From contig JAHLLB010000001.1 in assembly GCA_020444425.1 (NCBI GenBank), positions 202,938 through 266,937 on the forward strand: DNA of 64,000 nt. Reading direction: 5' to 3'. The notes beneath the pieces were generated by a model. The model saw nothing but the letters and a program-made list of their open reading frames with translations, did no database searches and was not told where the DNA came from. The position numbers were made by a program, and so were the translations under genes. Shown here in pieces: positions 37,211-46,482 of the stretch. The DNA is from a bacterium (lineage in GTDB: Bacteria; Electryoneota; Electryoneia; Electryoneales; Electryoneaceae). Numbering within the stretch: position 1 is the first letter of the stretch; each line of letters opens with the position of its first letter.

Positions 37211-38029
37211 TCAGGCAAGTGCCGCGAGCACCCCCCACAGCGCCAGCGGCAGCAGCGACGCCAGTGTGATCGCAGTGTCCGCACCGCGCCAGTCGGAGAG
37301 CCCGTACCGTGTTCGCACCGCACGCGGGTCATACCCGCGCAGAACCAGCGTCTCTGCCAGATCATCCGCCCGGCGGAGTGCATTTGCCAACAGCGGGATG
37401 AACAGCGGAATCCACGCCTTCACGCGCGATAGAATGCCCTTGCCCGGATCCCAGCCCCGTGCGCGAAGTGCCTTGCGCAAGGTGAGCGCCTCCTCGTACA
37501 ACGTCGGCACGAAGCGTAGCGTCATCCCGAGCAGCAGGGAAAATGATCCGACCGGAACGTTCAATCTCGCCAGCGGAGACAACAGCACGTCCATCGCGCG
37601 GATCGCTTCCAAAGCCGTGACCGCCAGCGACAGCGTCACACCGAGCAGCACCAGCGCGGATAGCCGTCCCGCGAGCAACCCGCCGTTGATCAACCCTTCT
37701 CGTGTGAGATTCCACTCGAGTCCGGGGACTGTCCACAAGATGTGGCCGGGTGTGGTGAACGCGTGCAGCAGCAGCGTCAAGCCCAGCATCCACGCGACCG
37801 CGACCAGCCCCAGCGCCAGCCGGGCGAGCGGTGGTCTGCCAGCGTAGACGTAGCCGCCAATAAACACCGCGACCAGCGTCAGACCCCACCCCAGCGGCAG
37901 CATCACCGTCTGGACGATGAGCAGCAGACCCACGAGCAAACGGGCTCGCGGGTCGAAACGTTTCAGCGGAGCGGTCGCGTTGTCCAGCGCGACAGCCTCC
38001 CCGGCCGATGTGGCGGTGACCTCACTCAC
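37211..38029 (-). CDS. ecfT: Energy-coupling factor transporter transmembrane protein EcfT
   Basis: Probable GTG start at 38029 overlapping the upstream stop. LKRFDPRARLLVGLLLIVQTVML ...; RARGWDPGKGILSRVKAWIPLFIPLLANALRRADDLAETLVLRGYDP (EcfT signature). Confidence 0.88.
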   Translation of the reverse strand: MSEVTATSAGEAVALDNATAPLKRFDPRARLLVGLLLIVQTVMLPLGWGLTLVAVFIGGYVYAGRPPLARLALGLVAVAWMLGLTLLLHAFTTPGHILWTVPGLEWNLTREGLINGGLLAGRLSALVLLGVTLSLAVTALEAIRAMDVLLSPLARLNVPVGSFSLLLGMTLRFVPTLYEEALTLRKALRARGWDPGKGILSRVKAWIPLFIPLLANALRRADDLAETLVLRGYDPRAVRTRYGLSDWRGADTAITLASLLPLALWGVLAALA

Positions 38030-40364
38030 GGACAACGGCAACCTTTCCGGTTTTGCTCGAACCGTCCGGTCCGGTGACGACGACATAGTAGACGCCGCTG
38101 CCGACAAACTCGCCGTCCTCGTTGCGACCGTCCCAGCCTTCTGCGGACGCCTCGGTGAAGTCAATGGTGCGCACCAGGCGTCCCGATAGTGTGAAGAACC
38201 GGATGTCAGCATCCGCCACCAGGCTTGCACTGCCGAAACGCAGCCGGTCAGACGATTTCCCGACCAGGAACGGTTGCGGTGCGACCTCAATATCGCCCAA
38301 CTCATCCGCAAAATCACGGTAGGGTGTGGTGACGACGGACAGCCCGATATTTGTACCGACGTACATCTTACCCGTTCTGGAATCAATCGTCAGCGCGGTG
38401 ATCTGGTTGTCCACCAGCCCGCTCGGGTAGGCGCCTTCCTCGGTGGTGTAGTGCTCAATCCAGGTAAAGCGGTCACGTCCGAGCACGCCGATCCCGAAGT
38501 CGGTTCCGACCCAGATCTGGTCCAGCGGATCGATCTCCAGTGCGGTGATCGACTCACCCAGCGCACCGTAGACACGCGTGAAAACGACGTTATCGGCGGG
38601 CAAATTCGTGTCGATGTAGAAGAGCCCTTCCGGTGTGCCCAGCCACAGCAGCCCGTCTGCGCTCATCTTCATGTCGTTGACATGATCGTAATCTGCACCA
38701 TCACCCGTGGAGTAATACTTGAACTCGTCATCCTCGGTGTATTCCGGGGTGCCGTTCGGGTTGAACATGATCAAGGGATAATCCGCTTCGGCACGCAGGG
38801 AGGCGATCCACAACCGGCCCTGGCTGTCCATTTCCATCACGCTGACATCGGTGGAATACATCCCTTGCTGCGGTCCGAAGCGCACCCAGTCGTTCATGTC
38901 CCAGCTGTCCGGACCTTGAAAGAACCATCGTTCCGGGATGTAGACCAGCGTGCTGTCGTTGAAGGCTGCCATATTCCCCGCCCACAACCCACCGCTGGGG
39001 TCTTTTTCAAAGCCGTTGACGACGACGTAGTTGTTCGGCGGCATACCCACTGGGGAGAATTCCGACGTGGTCGCGTCCAACACGATCAGGGTGTCGGTCC
39101 CTTCCACGGACGGGCGAATGTAGTAAACACCGTTACCCCACGTCCCGATCCACGTTCCGCCATAGGCGTCGAAGTCAATCGCCGTCATTGCAGTGGATTG
39201 GCCCCATGCGCCTTGCGGGTTGTTCGCTTCGGCGTAGGGGTACCATGTACCATCTGACAGACGATAAACGCCGCCGATTCGCGAACTACGCGCTGCCAAC
39301 CAGACATCGCCGTTCGGTGAGGTGTCAAGGCGCAGGACTTGATCGCCGCCGGGGGAATTCGGCAGGTAGTAGGTGTAGTTGTCACCATCCCAGCTGACAA
39401 TGCCGCCGAAGTACTCGAGGTTGGTGTCGATCGCGCCCCAGACGAGATCATCCTGCACAGCCAGCGCCCAGAACTTGGCAGTGTAGTTTTCATTGACCAG
39501 CCCGAAATCGCTGTTGCCCGGGCCTTTGCTGAACAAACCGCCGCCCCGTCCGGCATAAAGGGTGCCATCAGACATCGCGGTCAGATCATAAATGCCGCGG
39601 GTGCTGGTGAATGCGTCGAACGAACTGCCATTCCACTTGAACATGTCGCCTAAGTAGTAAGCGAAATACAGCTCGCCCTGAATGACCTTGAGGAATTGGA
39701 CCCCATCGGTCTCAATCCCGGGCAGGATGTCCTGGTTGCCGAAGATGTCCCAGACGTTCACATCGAGCAGATTCGCATCCAGATCCGCCCGGGCGATGCC
39801 GCGGCTGCTGGCGACAAATACGTCTCCATCCAGGATTGCGATGTCGGTGATCTCGGTCGGACGTGACCAACTGGCGAATCCGCGGTAGGTTTCCAGCACC
39901 ACCCACAGGTCTTCATTTTCGAAACGCTCGAGACGGGACAGCCCCTGGCTGGTGCCGACAAAGATGCGACCGTTCGAGATGTGGATGTCGTTGATGCCTT
40001 CGACCGACTGGTCATTGTAGAAATCGCGCAGCGTAAACACGACATCCTTGTCAACCGGGTCCAGAATGTCGATGCCGCCGTTGGTATGCCCAATCCACAA
40101 ATAGCCAGTGCTGGAATCATACTCGATGTCGGTGAGGAAGTTGGAAAACAGGCCGTCGTCAATGTTCAGCACCTCGAGCGCCTGAGTTTCCGGGTCGACG
40201 TGCAGTAGCCCGCCTTCGGACGAGGCCCAGATGTCATCATTGGCAACGAGGATGTGTTCCGGCCGCCAGCCAGAGGTGATCGTTTCCCAGTGTTCTGCGT
40301 GGGCAGAGCTCACCAGCAACAGCAGCATGGTGATAAGGACGATGAGAGAGAGATGAGATTTCAT
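38022..40364 (-). CDS. Secreted beta-propeller protein with C-terminal FlgD-like sorting domain
   Basis: Likely start MKSHLSLIVLITMLLLLVSSAHAEHWETITSGWRPEHILVANDDIWASSEGGLLHVD; propeller blades (DPLDQIWVGTDFGIGVLGRD); C-terminus IRFFTLSGRLVRTIDFTEASAEGWDGRNEDGEFVGSGVYYVVVTGPDG. Confidence 0.85.
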   Translation of the reverse strand: MKSHLSLIVLITMLLLLVSSAHAEHWETITSGWRPEHILVANDDIWASSEGGLLHVDPETQALEVLNIDDGLFSNFLTDIEYDSSTGYLWIGHTNGGIDILDPVDKDVVFTLRDFYNDQSVEGINDIHISNGRIFVGTSQGLSRLERFENEDLWVVLETYRGFASWSRPTEITDIAILDGDVFVASSRGIARADLDANLLDVNVWDIFGNQDILPGIETDGVQFLKVIQGELYFAYYLGDMFKWNGSSFDAFTSTRGIYDLTAMSDGTLYAGRGGGLFSKGPGNSDFGLVNENYTAKFWALAVQDDLVWGAIDTNLEYFGGIVSWDGDNYTYYLPNSPGGDQVLRLDTSPNGDVWLAARSSRIGGVYRLSDGTWYPYAEANNPQGAWGQSTAMTAIDFDAYGGTWIGTWGNGVYYIRPSVEGTDTLIVLDATTSEFSPVGMPPNNYVVVNGFEKDPSGGLWAGNMAAFNDSTLVYIPERWFFQGPDSWDMNDWVRFGPQQGMYSTDVSVMEMDSQGRLWIASLRAEADYPLIMFNPNGTPEYTEDDEFKYYSTGDGADYDHVNDMKMSADGLLWLGTPEGLFYIDTNLPADNVVFTRVYGALGESITALEIDPLDQIWVGTDFGIGVLGRDRFTWIEHYTTEEGAYPSGLVDNQITALTIDSRTGKMYVGTNIGLSVVTTPYRDFADELGDIEVAPQPFLVGKSSDRLRFGSASLVADADIRFFTLSGRLVRTIDFTEASAEGWDGRNEDGEFVGSGVYYVVVTGPDGSSKTGKVAVVRE

Positions 40365-40434
40365 GCCGCGCAAGCTCCTCGCTGATCGTTCAACGTGAGT
40401 GTTCTGAGGATGCACCGGGCGGCCGTGGTATGCC

Positions 40435-40914
40435 TTACAACTTCGCCAATTTGCCGTACAGGTTCGCCATTTCGACGGCGGTCTGTGCGGCGTTGAAACC
40501 ACGGTTGCCGGCCTTGGTGCCCGCGCGTTCGATCGCCTGTTCGATGGTTTCGGCGGTCAAGATACCGAAGATCACCGGAATCTGGCCTTCCATCGCGGTC
40601 TGCGCCAGCCCCTTCGTCACCTCAGCAGCAACGAGATCGTAGTGCGATGTCGCACCGCGAATCAACGCGCCAATGCCAATGACGGCGTCCACCTTGCCAC
40701 TCTTCGCAAGACGGCGGGCGACTCCCGGAATCTCGAAGGATCCCGGCACCCAGGCGACAGTCACGTCGTCCTCGGACCCACCCATGCGGCGAATGGCGTC
40801 CAACGCACCATCCAGCAGCTTGTTGGTGATGAACTCGTTGAATCGGCTGACCACGATGCCGAAGCGTAAGCCCTTGGCATCCAGTACACCCTCTATCACC
40901 TGCGGCATGAACAT
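40435..40914 (-). CDS. ribH: 6,7-dimethyl-8-ribityllumazine synthase
   Basis: [63 protein letters not shown]. Confidence 0.96.
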   Translation of the reverse strand: MFMPQVIEGVLDAKGLRFGIVVSRFNEFITNKLLDGALDAIRRMGGSEDDVTVAWVPGSFEIPGVARRLAKSGKVDAVIGIGALIRGATSHYDLVAAEVTKGLAQTAMEGQIPVIFGILTAETIEQAIERAGTKAGNRGFNAAQTAVEMANLYGKLAKL

Positions 40915-41077
40915 TCTCCGTGATGTTCCCGAACTCCGCCGGAGCGGAACGGTATCCTGGTTAACTTACACGTCTGAGCCCGCCATCCCAAACGGTTTGA
41001 CGGAGCCATCCACCCTCTACCCTGCCTCTCTCTTGCAGTCGTCTCACGTGTCACAAGTGCTTCTTCACAAATGCCCT

Positions 41078-41291
41078 CGGGCTTTAGCCCGGGATTTGCT
41101 GGAACTCACAAACTTCACCGCACTCGACGACCTCGGACTTCAGTCCGGGATGATCCTTTTCTCAAACTACCACCGAACCTCATGCCCTCGGGCTTTAGCC
41201 CGGGATTTGCTGGAACTCACAAACTTCACCGCACTCGACGACCTCGGACTTCAGTCCGGGATGATCCGCGTTTGCAAGCAAACACGGGCAC
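41078..41291. repeat. Tandem 111-bp duplication of the A-B palindrome pair plus adjacent GGGATGATCCGCG hairpin
   Basis: A at 41078 and 41189 (CGGGCTTTAGCCCG); B at 41134 and 41245 (CGGACTTCAGTCCG). Identical spacer tttgctggaactcacaaacttcaccgcactcgacgac in both copies. Confidence 0.95.
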
Positions 41292-41309
41292 GACAGGTTA
41301 TTGGGCACG

Positions 41310-42518
41310 TCAGGTTGTTTTAGCGATCCGGTTTTGTCCGTTGTGCCCAAGCGAACTGCTCAGCACCAGCAACACCGCCGCCGGAAGCAGGATCGGCAGC
41401 AAGTACTTCTCCCAGTTCTGGTACGACAGCGGCAGCACAATGACATAACTGACAATCAACAGCAGCAGCCGTGAACCGGCACTGGTGAACCCTGCCCGAG
41501 ATGCGTCCCAGTGAGACCATATCAGGTTGAACACAACGAGGCAACCCAACACGAACGCGACCAGCAGCACTCCCTGCACGATGAGATCTGGCAGCACCGT
41601 TCTCATTGCCTTGTGGGCCAGCCCGACGGTATCAATCCCCATCTGCGCCACCGTCACCTGCGACGCCCTGACCGGAAACAGCAGGTAAAGCATGGCGGCG
41701 ACCGGGATGATCCATACGGAACGTTTCGTCACCGGGATCGTCCTCCACCCCAGCAGCAGCAACGGCGTGCTGTACACCACCAGCATCGCGATCAGCGTGG
41801 TGAACGTGTGCGGATTCCAGCGCAATGGTTCGTCCAGCGTCCATTTCGCCAGCACCGCCGGTGGACTCAATCCACCCCACTGCAGCATCAACAGCAGCAA
41901 CGGAAGCATCGGCAGAACCGCTGCGATCAGCCACCGGACTCCTTGCCGTTTCTCACCACGCCAGAAACCCAGCAGCCCAATCAAGCCAGCGGCAAGCAGG
42001 AACGATACCGCGTATTGCCGTGTCAGCATTGCCAGCGCGGCAGTCACGATGAACCACAGCGGCCTGTCATTGAGCAATGCGAGGATCATCGCGAGCACAA
42101 ACACCTGAAACAGCATGTCGGTGTAGATGAACGCGCCGGCGCCGGTGAAATACGGATTGACCACCAGCCACGCAACGACCACCAGCGCCTGCCAGGCTTG
42201 CTTCGTAAACCGTCGCAGCACGATAAAACTCAGCAGCGACGCGATCCCAGCCACTAGCATCGACAGCGGGCGCAGATTCGCCAGATCAGTGCCAAAGAGC
42301 CTGCCCCAGGCTGAGTACGCGACAAACGTCAGCGGCGGCACAACCTCGGGATAATCCCACTGCTCAACCTCACCGTGCGCAAACAGCAGAACCGTGTCGT
42401 AGAAGTGGCCCTCGTCGCCCCACGGCGGACGGTCCAGCCCACCGGTCGCGACGAGCAAGGCGCTCGCGGTCATGATCGGCAACAGGAACGCCGCCACCAT
42501 CCACAGGGTCCGAGTCAC
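41310..42518 (-). CDS. Multi-TM GT-C-type glycosyltransferase, ALG10/DIE2-like or GT39-like
   Basis: About 10 TM; PPWGDEGHFYDTVLLFAHGEVEQWDYPEVVPPLTFVAYSAWGRLFGTDLANLRPLSML (DE + PP pattern), AALAMLTRQYAVSFLL. Confidence 0.6.
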   Translation of the reverse strand: MTRTLWMVAAFLLPIMTASALLVATGGLDRPPWGDEGHFYDTVLLFAHGEVEQWDYPEVVPPLTFVAYSAWGRLFGTDLANLRPLSMLVAGIASLLSFIVLRRFTKQAWQALVVVAWLVVNPYFTGAGAFIYTDMLFQVFVLAMILALLNDRPLWFIVTAALAMLTRQYAVSFLLAAGLIGLLGFWRGEKRQGVRWLIAAVLPMLPLLLLMLQWGGLSPPAVLAKWTLDEPLRWNPHTFTTLIAMLVVYSTPLLLLGWRTIPVTKRSVWIIPVAAMLYLLFPVRASQVTVAQMGIDTVGLAHKAMRTVLPDLIVQGVLLVAFVLGCLVVFNLIWSHWDASRAGFTSAGSRLLLLIVSYVIVLPLSYQNWEKYLLPILLPAAVLLVLSSSLGHNGQNRIAKTT

Positions 42519-42553
42519 GGTTCAGCCGTTGTCACAGGATTCAAGTGAGCTGA

Positions 42554-43855
42554 CTACGCGTTTTCGATCAAATGCCCCATCTTGTCCCGCTTGGTGCGCA
42601 GGTAGCCGAGGTTCTTCTCATTCGGCTTGATATCGATCGGTACCCGGTCGACCACTTCCAGCCCATACCCCTGCAGCCCGACGATCTTCTTCGGATTGTT
42701 GGTCATCAGCCGGATTTTGCACACGCCAAGATTCGAGAGAATCTGTGCTCCGACACCGTAGGTGCGCAGGTCCGCCGCGAATCCGAGCAACACATTCGCC
42801 TCGACGGTGTCGTGCCCCTGGTCCTGCAGCTTGTAGGCGTGCAGCTTGGCTTCGAGCCCGATGCCACGCCCCTCTTGCCGCATGTAGAGGAAGACGCCTT
42901 TGCCTTCCTGTTCGATCATCTCCAGCGCGCGGTCACGTTGCTCGCCGCAGTCGCAACGCTGGCTGCCGAGCACATCACCCGTAAGGCACTCGCTGTGGAC
43001 ACGGACCAGCACCGGTTCACCCGGTTCCCACGTGCCCTTCACCAACGCGACATGTTCCTTATTGTTACCCAATTCGCGGAAGTGAACGAGATTGAACTCA
43101 CCGTGCTTGGACGGCAGCGGCACCTCGACCCGGCGTTCAACCAGGCGTTCGAAATGTCGGCGGTACTCGATCAGATCTTTGATCGTGTACATCCGAATGC
43201 CGGTCCGTTTGCTCATCTCGGTCAGTTCTGGAACGCGTGACATGCTGCCGTCGTCGTTCATGATCTCGCAGATGACAGCCAGCGAGTTGAGTCCGGCGAG
43301 ACGGGCCAGATCGGTGGATCCCTCGGTGTGTCCGGCACGGCGCAGCACGCCGCCATCCACCGCGATAATCGGGTGGATGTGGCCGGGGCGGGCGAAGTCT
43401 TCCGGACGCGAGGTCGGGTCGGCAGCCTTCAGCACAGTCGCGGCACGGTCGGGCGCGGAAATGCCGGTGGTTGTTACCCCGACGGCGTCGATGGTGATGG
43501 TGAAGTTGGTGCTGTGCAGCGCGGTGTTGTTCGACACCATCTGCTGCAGGTCGAGTTCGGCGGCACGTTTCGTATCCAGGGAGAGGCAGATCATCCCACG
43601 GCCTTCTTTCGCCATGAAGTTGATCGCTTCCGGGGTGATTTTCTCTGCCGCCATCACGAGGTCGCCCTCGTTTTCCCGGTCTTCGTCGTCCACGAGAATG
43701 ATCATGCGGCCTTCGCGCATATCCTCGATGGCTTTCTCAATCGGGTGAAAGACGGTTTCGTTGACTGAATTGGCAGCCTTGTTGTCAGCGGTGCCGTTTG
43801 TACTGGAATCGTGGCTCATGTCACGGTTCGTCTCGTTGTGAGTGTTCTCACTCAT
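42554..43855 (-). CDS. ribBA: Bifunctional 3,4-DHBP synthase / GTP cyclohydrolase II
   Basis: ILVDDEDRENEGDLVMAAEKITPEAINFMAKEGRGMICLSL; RVHSECLTGDVLGSQRCDCGEQ; GVFLYMRQEGRGIGL. True start MSENTH (43855) or MSHDSS (43819). Confidence 0.95.
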   Translation of the reverse strand: MSENTHNETNRDMSHDSSTNGTADNKAANSVNETVFHPIEKAIEDMREGRMIILVDDEDRENEGDLVMAAEKITPEAINFMAKEGRGMICLSLDTKRAAELDLQQMVSNNTALHSTNFTITIDAVGVTTTGISAPDRAATVLKAADPTSRPEDFARPGHIHPIIAVDGGVLRRAGHTEGSTDLARLAGLNSLAVICEIMNDDGSMSRVPELTEMSKRTGIRMYTIKDLIEYRRHFERLVERRVEVPLPSKHGEFNLVHFRELGNNKEHVALVKGTWEPGEPVLVRVHSECLTGDVLGSQRCDCGEQRDRALEMIEQEGKGVFLYMRQEGRGIGLEAKLHAYKLQDQGHDTVEANVLLGFAADLRTYGVGAQILSNLGVCKIRLMTNNPKKIVGLQGYGLEVVDRVPIDIKPNEKNLGYLRTKRDKMGHLIENA

Positions 43856-43969
43856 CCTGCCACTCCCATGACTGTATCGTGAATCAAGCTGTCGTTGTGA
43901 CTGTATCGTGGTAAAGCAGTTGCTGCTGTTTTGTTTGGCACGCCAAATTCGCGCCAGTTTTCTATGCTG

Positions 43970-44014
43970 TGTGCCCGTGTGCCCGTGTGTCTGTGTGTCT
44001 GTGTGTCTGTGTGC
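43970..44014. repeat. 8-bp tandem repeat (GTGCCCGT / GTGTCTGT)
   Basis: gtgtgcccgtgtgcccgtgtgtctgtgtgtctgtgtgtctgtgtg between the ribE and ribBA coding regions. Confidence 0.8.
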
Positions 44015-44114
44015 CCCGACCAGCTTGCTGGTCGGGATTATCCGCTGTTCACCGTGCCCCTGATGGCTGTGCCAGCAGGGATTATCCGCGTCCGCAAGCG
44101 GACACGGGCACAAT

Positions 44115-44753
44115 TCAGAATCCCGCCTGCCGCAGTTTGTCCATCGTCAGTCCGCCGCCGGTGTGCGGGCCGAGCATGTTGCGGACATACTTCGCGATCA
44201 GGTCCCACTCGACGTGCACCTTCTCACCCGGTTTCAACAGGTGCAGCGTGGTCTGCTGCCAGGTGTGCGGGATAATCTCCACCTCGAACGCGTCGTCCAA
44301 CCGTTTCGCGACGGTCAAGCTGACACCGTGCAACGCGACTGATCCCTTCTCCACAATGAACGGTGCGTCCGGTTCCGGCAGCTCCAGCCGCAAGCGCGTC
44401 GAACCGGCCAGGGGCTTCACGTTCAGCAATTTGATCATGCCGTCCACGTGCCCCTGCACCAGGTGGCCACCGAGCCGGTCTGTCGGCCGCATCGCCCGTT
44501 CCAGGTTGACCGGATCGCCGGGCTTGAACTCGCCGAGGCGGGTGCGGTGCAACGTTTCGCGCACAACCTCCACGGTAAACAGGTTCTTCTCCAGCGTGAC
44601 CACGGTCTGGCAGGCACCGTTCAGCGCGATGCTGTCCCCGATCTTGACACTGCTGTCGAGGATGTCATGTGCCTCGACGGTAATCGTCGCGCCCTCACCC
44701 CGGGGGCGATTTCCACGGATGACGCCGACTTCTTCAATCAGTCCGGTGAACAT
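44115..44753 (-). CDS. ribE: Riboflavin synthase alpha chain
   Basis: Start MFTGLIEEVGVIRGN; SIALNGACQTVV; HLVQGHVDG repeats. Confidence 0.95.
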   Translation of the reverse strand: MFTGLIEEVGVIRGNRPRGEGATITVEAHDILDSSVKIGDSIALNGACQTVVTLEKNLFTVEVVRETLHRTRLGEFKPGDPVNLERAMRPTDRLGGHLVQGHVDGMIKLLNVKPLAGSTRLRLELPEPDAPFIVEKGSVALHGVSLTVAKRLDDAFEVEIIPHTWQQTTLHLLKPGEKVHVEWDLIAKYVRNMLGPHTGGGLTMDKLRQAGF

Positions 44754-45874
44754 CAGCGGTTCTCCCGGTGAATGACCCGTGCGGCGACATGCAGATCGTT
44801 GCCAATCTTGCGCCACTGCATCGGCGCGAGACGGATCGCGTCATGCACCTTCAGAATGCCCAGGTCGCTGATCGCTTCGATACCGGTTCCGATGAACATC
44901 GGTGCGACCACCACCTCCACTTTGTCGACCAGATCGAGGTCGAGGAACGACGTCCAGATCCGGCTGCCACCCTCCACCAGCAACGATCCGACACCCAGCT
45001 CGCTGATGATGTTGTGAACTTCACGCAGATCGACGCGACCATTGCCATCCGGATCAGTATGAAACAGCGACACGTTTGGATTGTTCGCCCAGTCGGGCAC
45101 CGGCGCATCCTTTAGGCCGAAGACCCAGGTCGGGGCGTCCTCCGGCGTGTTGATGATTTTCGAGTCTGGATCGATGCGGAACTGGCTGTCAATCACGATC
45201 CGCACCGGATTGCGGCCCGGAACGTGGCGTACGGTCAACTGGCAATCGTCCGCGGCGACTGTACCCGATCCGACCAGTACGGCGTCGTGCATCGCGCGTA
45301 ACAGGTGGGCGTAGCGCAGGCTCTGCTTTCCGGAAATCCACTGGCTGTGGCCGGTGATGGCGGCGATGCGGCCGTCCAGGGATTGAGCGATCTTAAGCGT
45401 GACCCATGTCCGGCCGGTTGCCGCTTTCTTCAGGTACGGCTGGTTGAGCAGTGCGGCTTCGTCCGCGAGCAGGCCGACCTCGACCGCCACGCCTGCGTCC
45501 AGCAGCTGTTGAAATCCCTTGCCGGACACTTTCGGATTCGGATCTTCAATCGCGGCAACGACGCGTGCGACGCCGGACTCGAGGATGCGCCTGGTGCAGG
45601 GCGGTGTTTTACCGTAATGACAACAGGGCTCGAGGTTGACGTACAACGTCGCGCCCTGGGCCAGCTTGCTGGCTTTTTTCAGCGCATGCACCTCGGCGTG
45701 CGGACCGCCGAACCGCCGGTGGTATCCTTCCCCGACGATGACACCGTCCCTGACCACCACTGCGCCAACCATCGGGTTCGGTGCAACCCAGGCCCGGCCG
45801 CGGCGCGCAAGCACGATTGCCCGCGCCATCATCTGCTCGTCGAATGTCTTTTCTTTCAGCGTAGAATCCCTCAC
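44753..45874 (-). CDS. ribD: Bifunctional diaminohydroxyphosphoribosylaminopyrimidine deaminase / reductase
   Basis: APNPMVGAVVVRDG; GGPHAEVHAL; LEPCCHYGKTPPC. TGATG stop/start overlap with ribE. 5' start uncertain. Confidence 0.95.
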   Translation of the reverse strand: MRDSTLKEKTFDEQMMARAIVLARRGRAWVAPNPMVGAVVVRDGVIVGEGYHRRFGGPHAEVHALKKASKLAQGATLYVNLEPCCHYGKTPPCTRRILESGVARVVAAIEDPNPKVSGKGFQQLLDAGVAVEVGLLADEAALLNQPYLKKAATGRTWVTLKIAQSLDGRIAAITGHSQWISGKQSLRYAHLLRAMHDAVLVGSGTVAADDCQLTVRHVPGRNPVRIVIDSQFRIDPDSKIINTPEDAPTWVFGLKDAPVPDWANNPNVSLFHTDPDGNGRVDLREVHNIISELGVGSLLVEGGSRIWTSFLDLDLVDKVEVVVAPMFIGTGIEAISDLGILKVHDAIRLAPMQWRKIGNDLHVAARVIHRENR

Positions 45875-45879
45875 AAATA

Positions 45880-45912
45880 CAAAAGCCCCAACGGTTTGCT
45901 ACCGTCGGGGCT
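45880..45912 (-). terminator. Intrinsic terminator of the FMN riboswitch expression platform
   Basis: Minus strand AGCCCCGACGGT-AGCAA-ACCGTTGGGGCTTTTG, ending directly upstream of ribD. Confidence 0.85.
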
Positions 45913-46011
45913 GAGATGGACACAGACAGGGAGCCCGTCTCACATGGAGACGACCTCTCCACGCATCCCGAGAGATGCGTATCGTTGTGGTCCGGGGACA
46001 CGTGTCCCCTG

Positions 46012-46159
46012 TCTTCTCCCATCCGGACTTTCACCGTCGGCACCGGAATTTCACCGGTCCAGCCTGTGGAGGGTTAACGAGCCACACTGGCTCTCGGGCT
46101 CCTCCATTCAGGGTCGCGGGCTTTCACCGCCGGTCTGGAATTGCACCAGGCCCCGAAGA
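46012..46159 (-). promoter_or_regulatory. FMN riboswitch (RFN element)
   Basis: Minus strand CTTCGGGGCCTGGTGCAATTCCAGACCGGCGGTGAAAGCCCGCG...CCGGTGAAATTCCGGTGCCGACGGTGAAAGTCCGGATGGGAGAAGA matches the RFN consensus upstream of ribD. Confidence 0.95.
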
Positions 46160-46482
46160 CGTGAAAAATATAGCTGTGTTCAGGGTCACGGCGCAATCCG
46201 CCGAGAGATACCATCTTTCGTGAAACTTGAGGCTCTTGTCATTTTCTTGGATCTCAAGAGTGTATACTTACAACCGACAAGAAAAAGTGAGCATCGGGTC
46301 TTGCTTGCCGGGAGCATGTAACGTACGTTCGGTGCGGCGTGGAAGGTGCACGGCTGAGGGGGACCCCACCTTCTTGTCTCACGGGATAGCAGATTGCTTC
46401 CATTTTCGGCTCACCCGGACTTGGATGCGGACTGCGAATCTGGTTAGCTTGGCCGTGTAGGCGCTGGAGGAGCATTGTTCAG

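Noticed and set aside
40673-41448. ORFs repeating CPRALARDLLELTNFTALDDLGLQSGMI
   Set aside because: Translation of the 111-bp palindrome duplication, which happens to be divisible by 3; no start context or domain.
43855-44113. N-terminal extension of ribBA (MCPCPLADADNPCWHSHQ...)
   Set aside because: Runs through the octamer repeat and hairpin cassette (HTDTQTHGHTGT); true start is more likely at 43855 or 43819.
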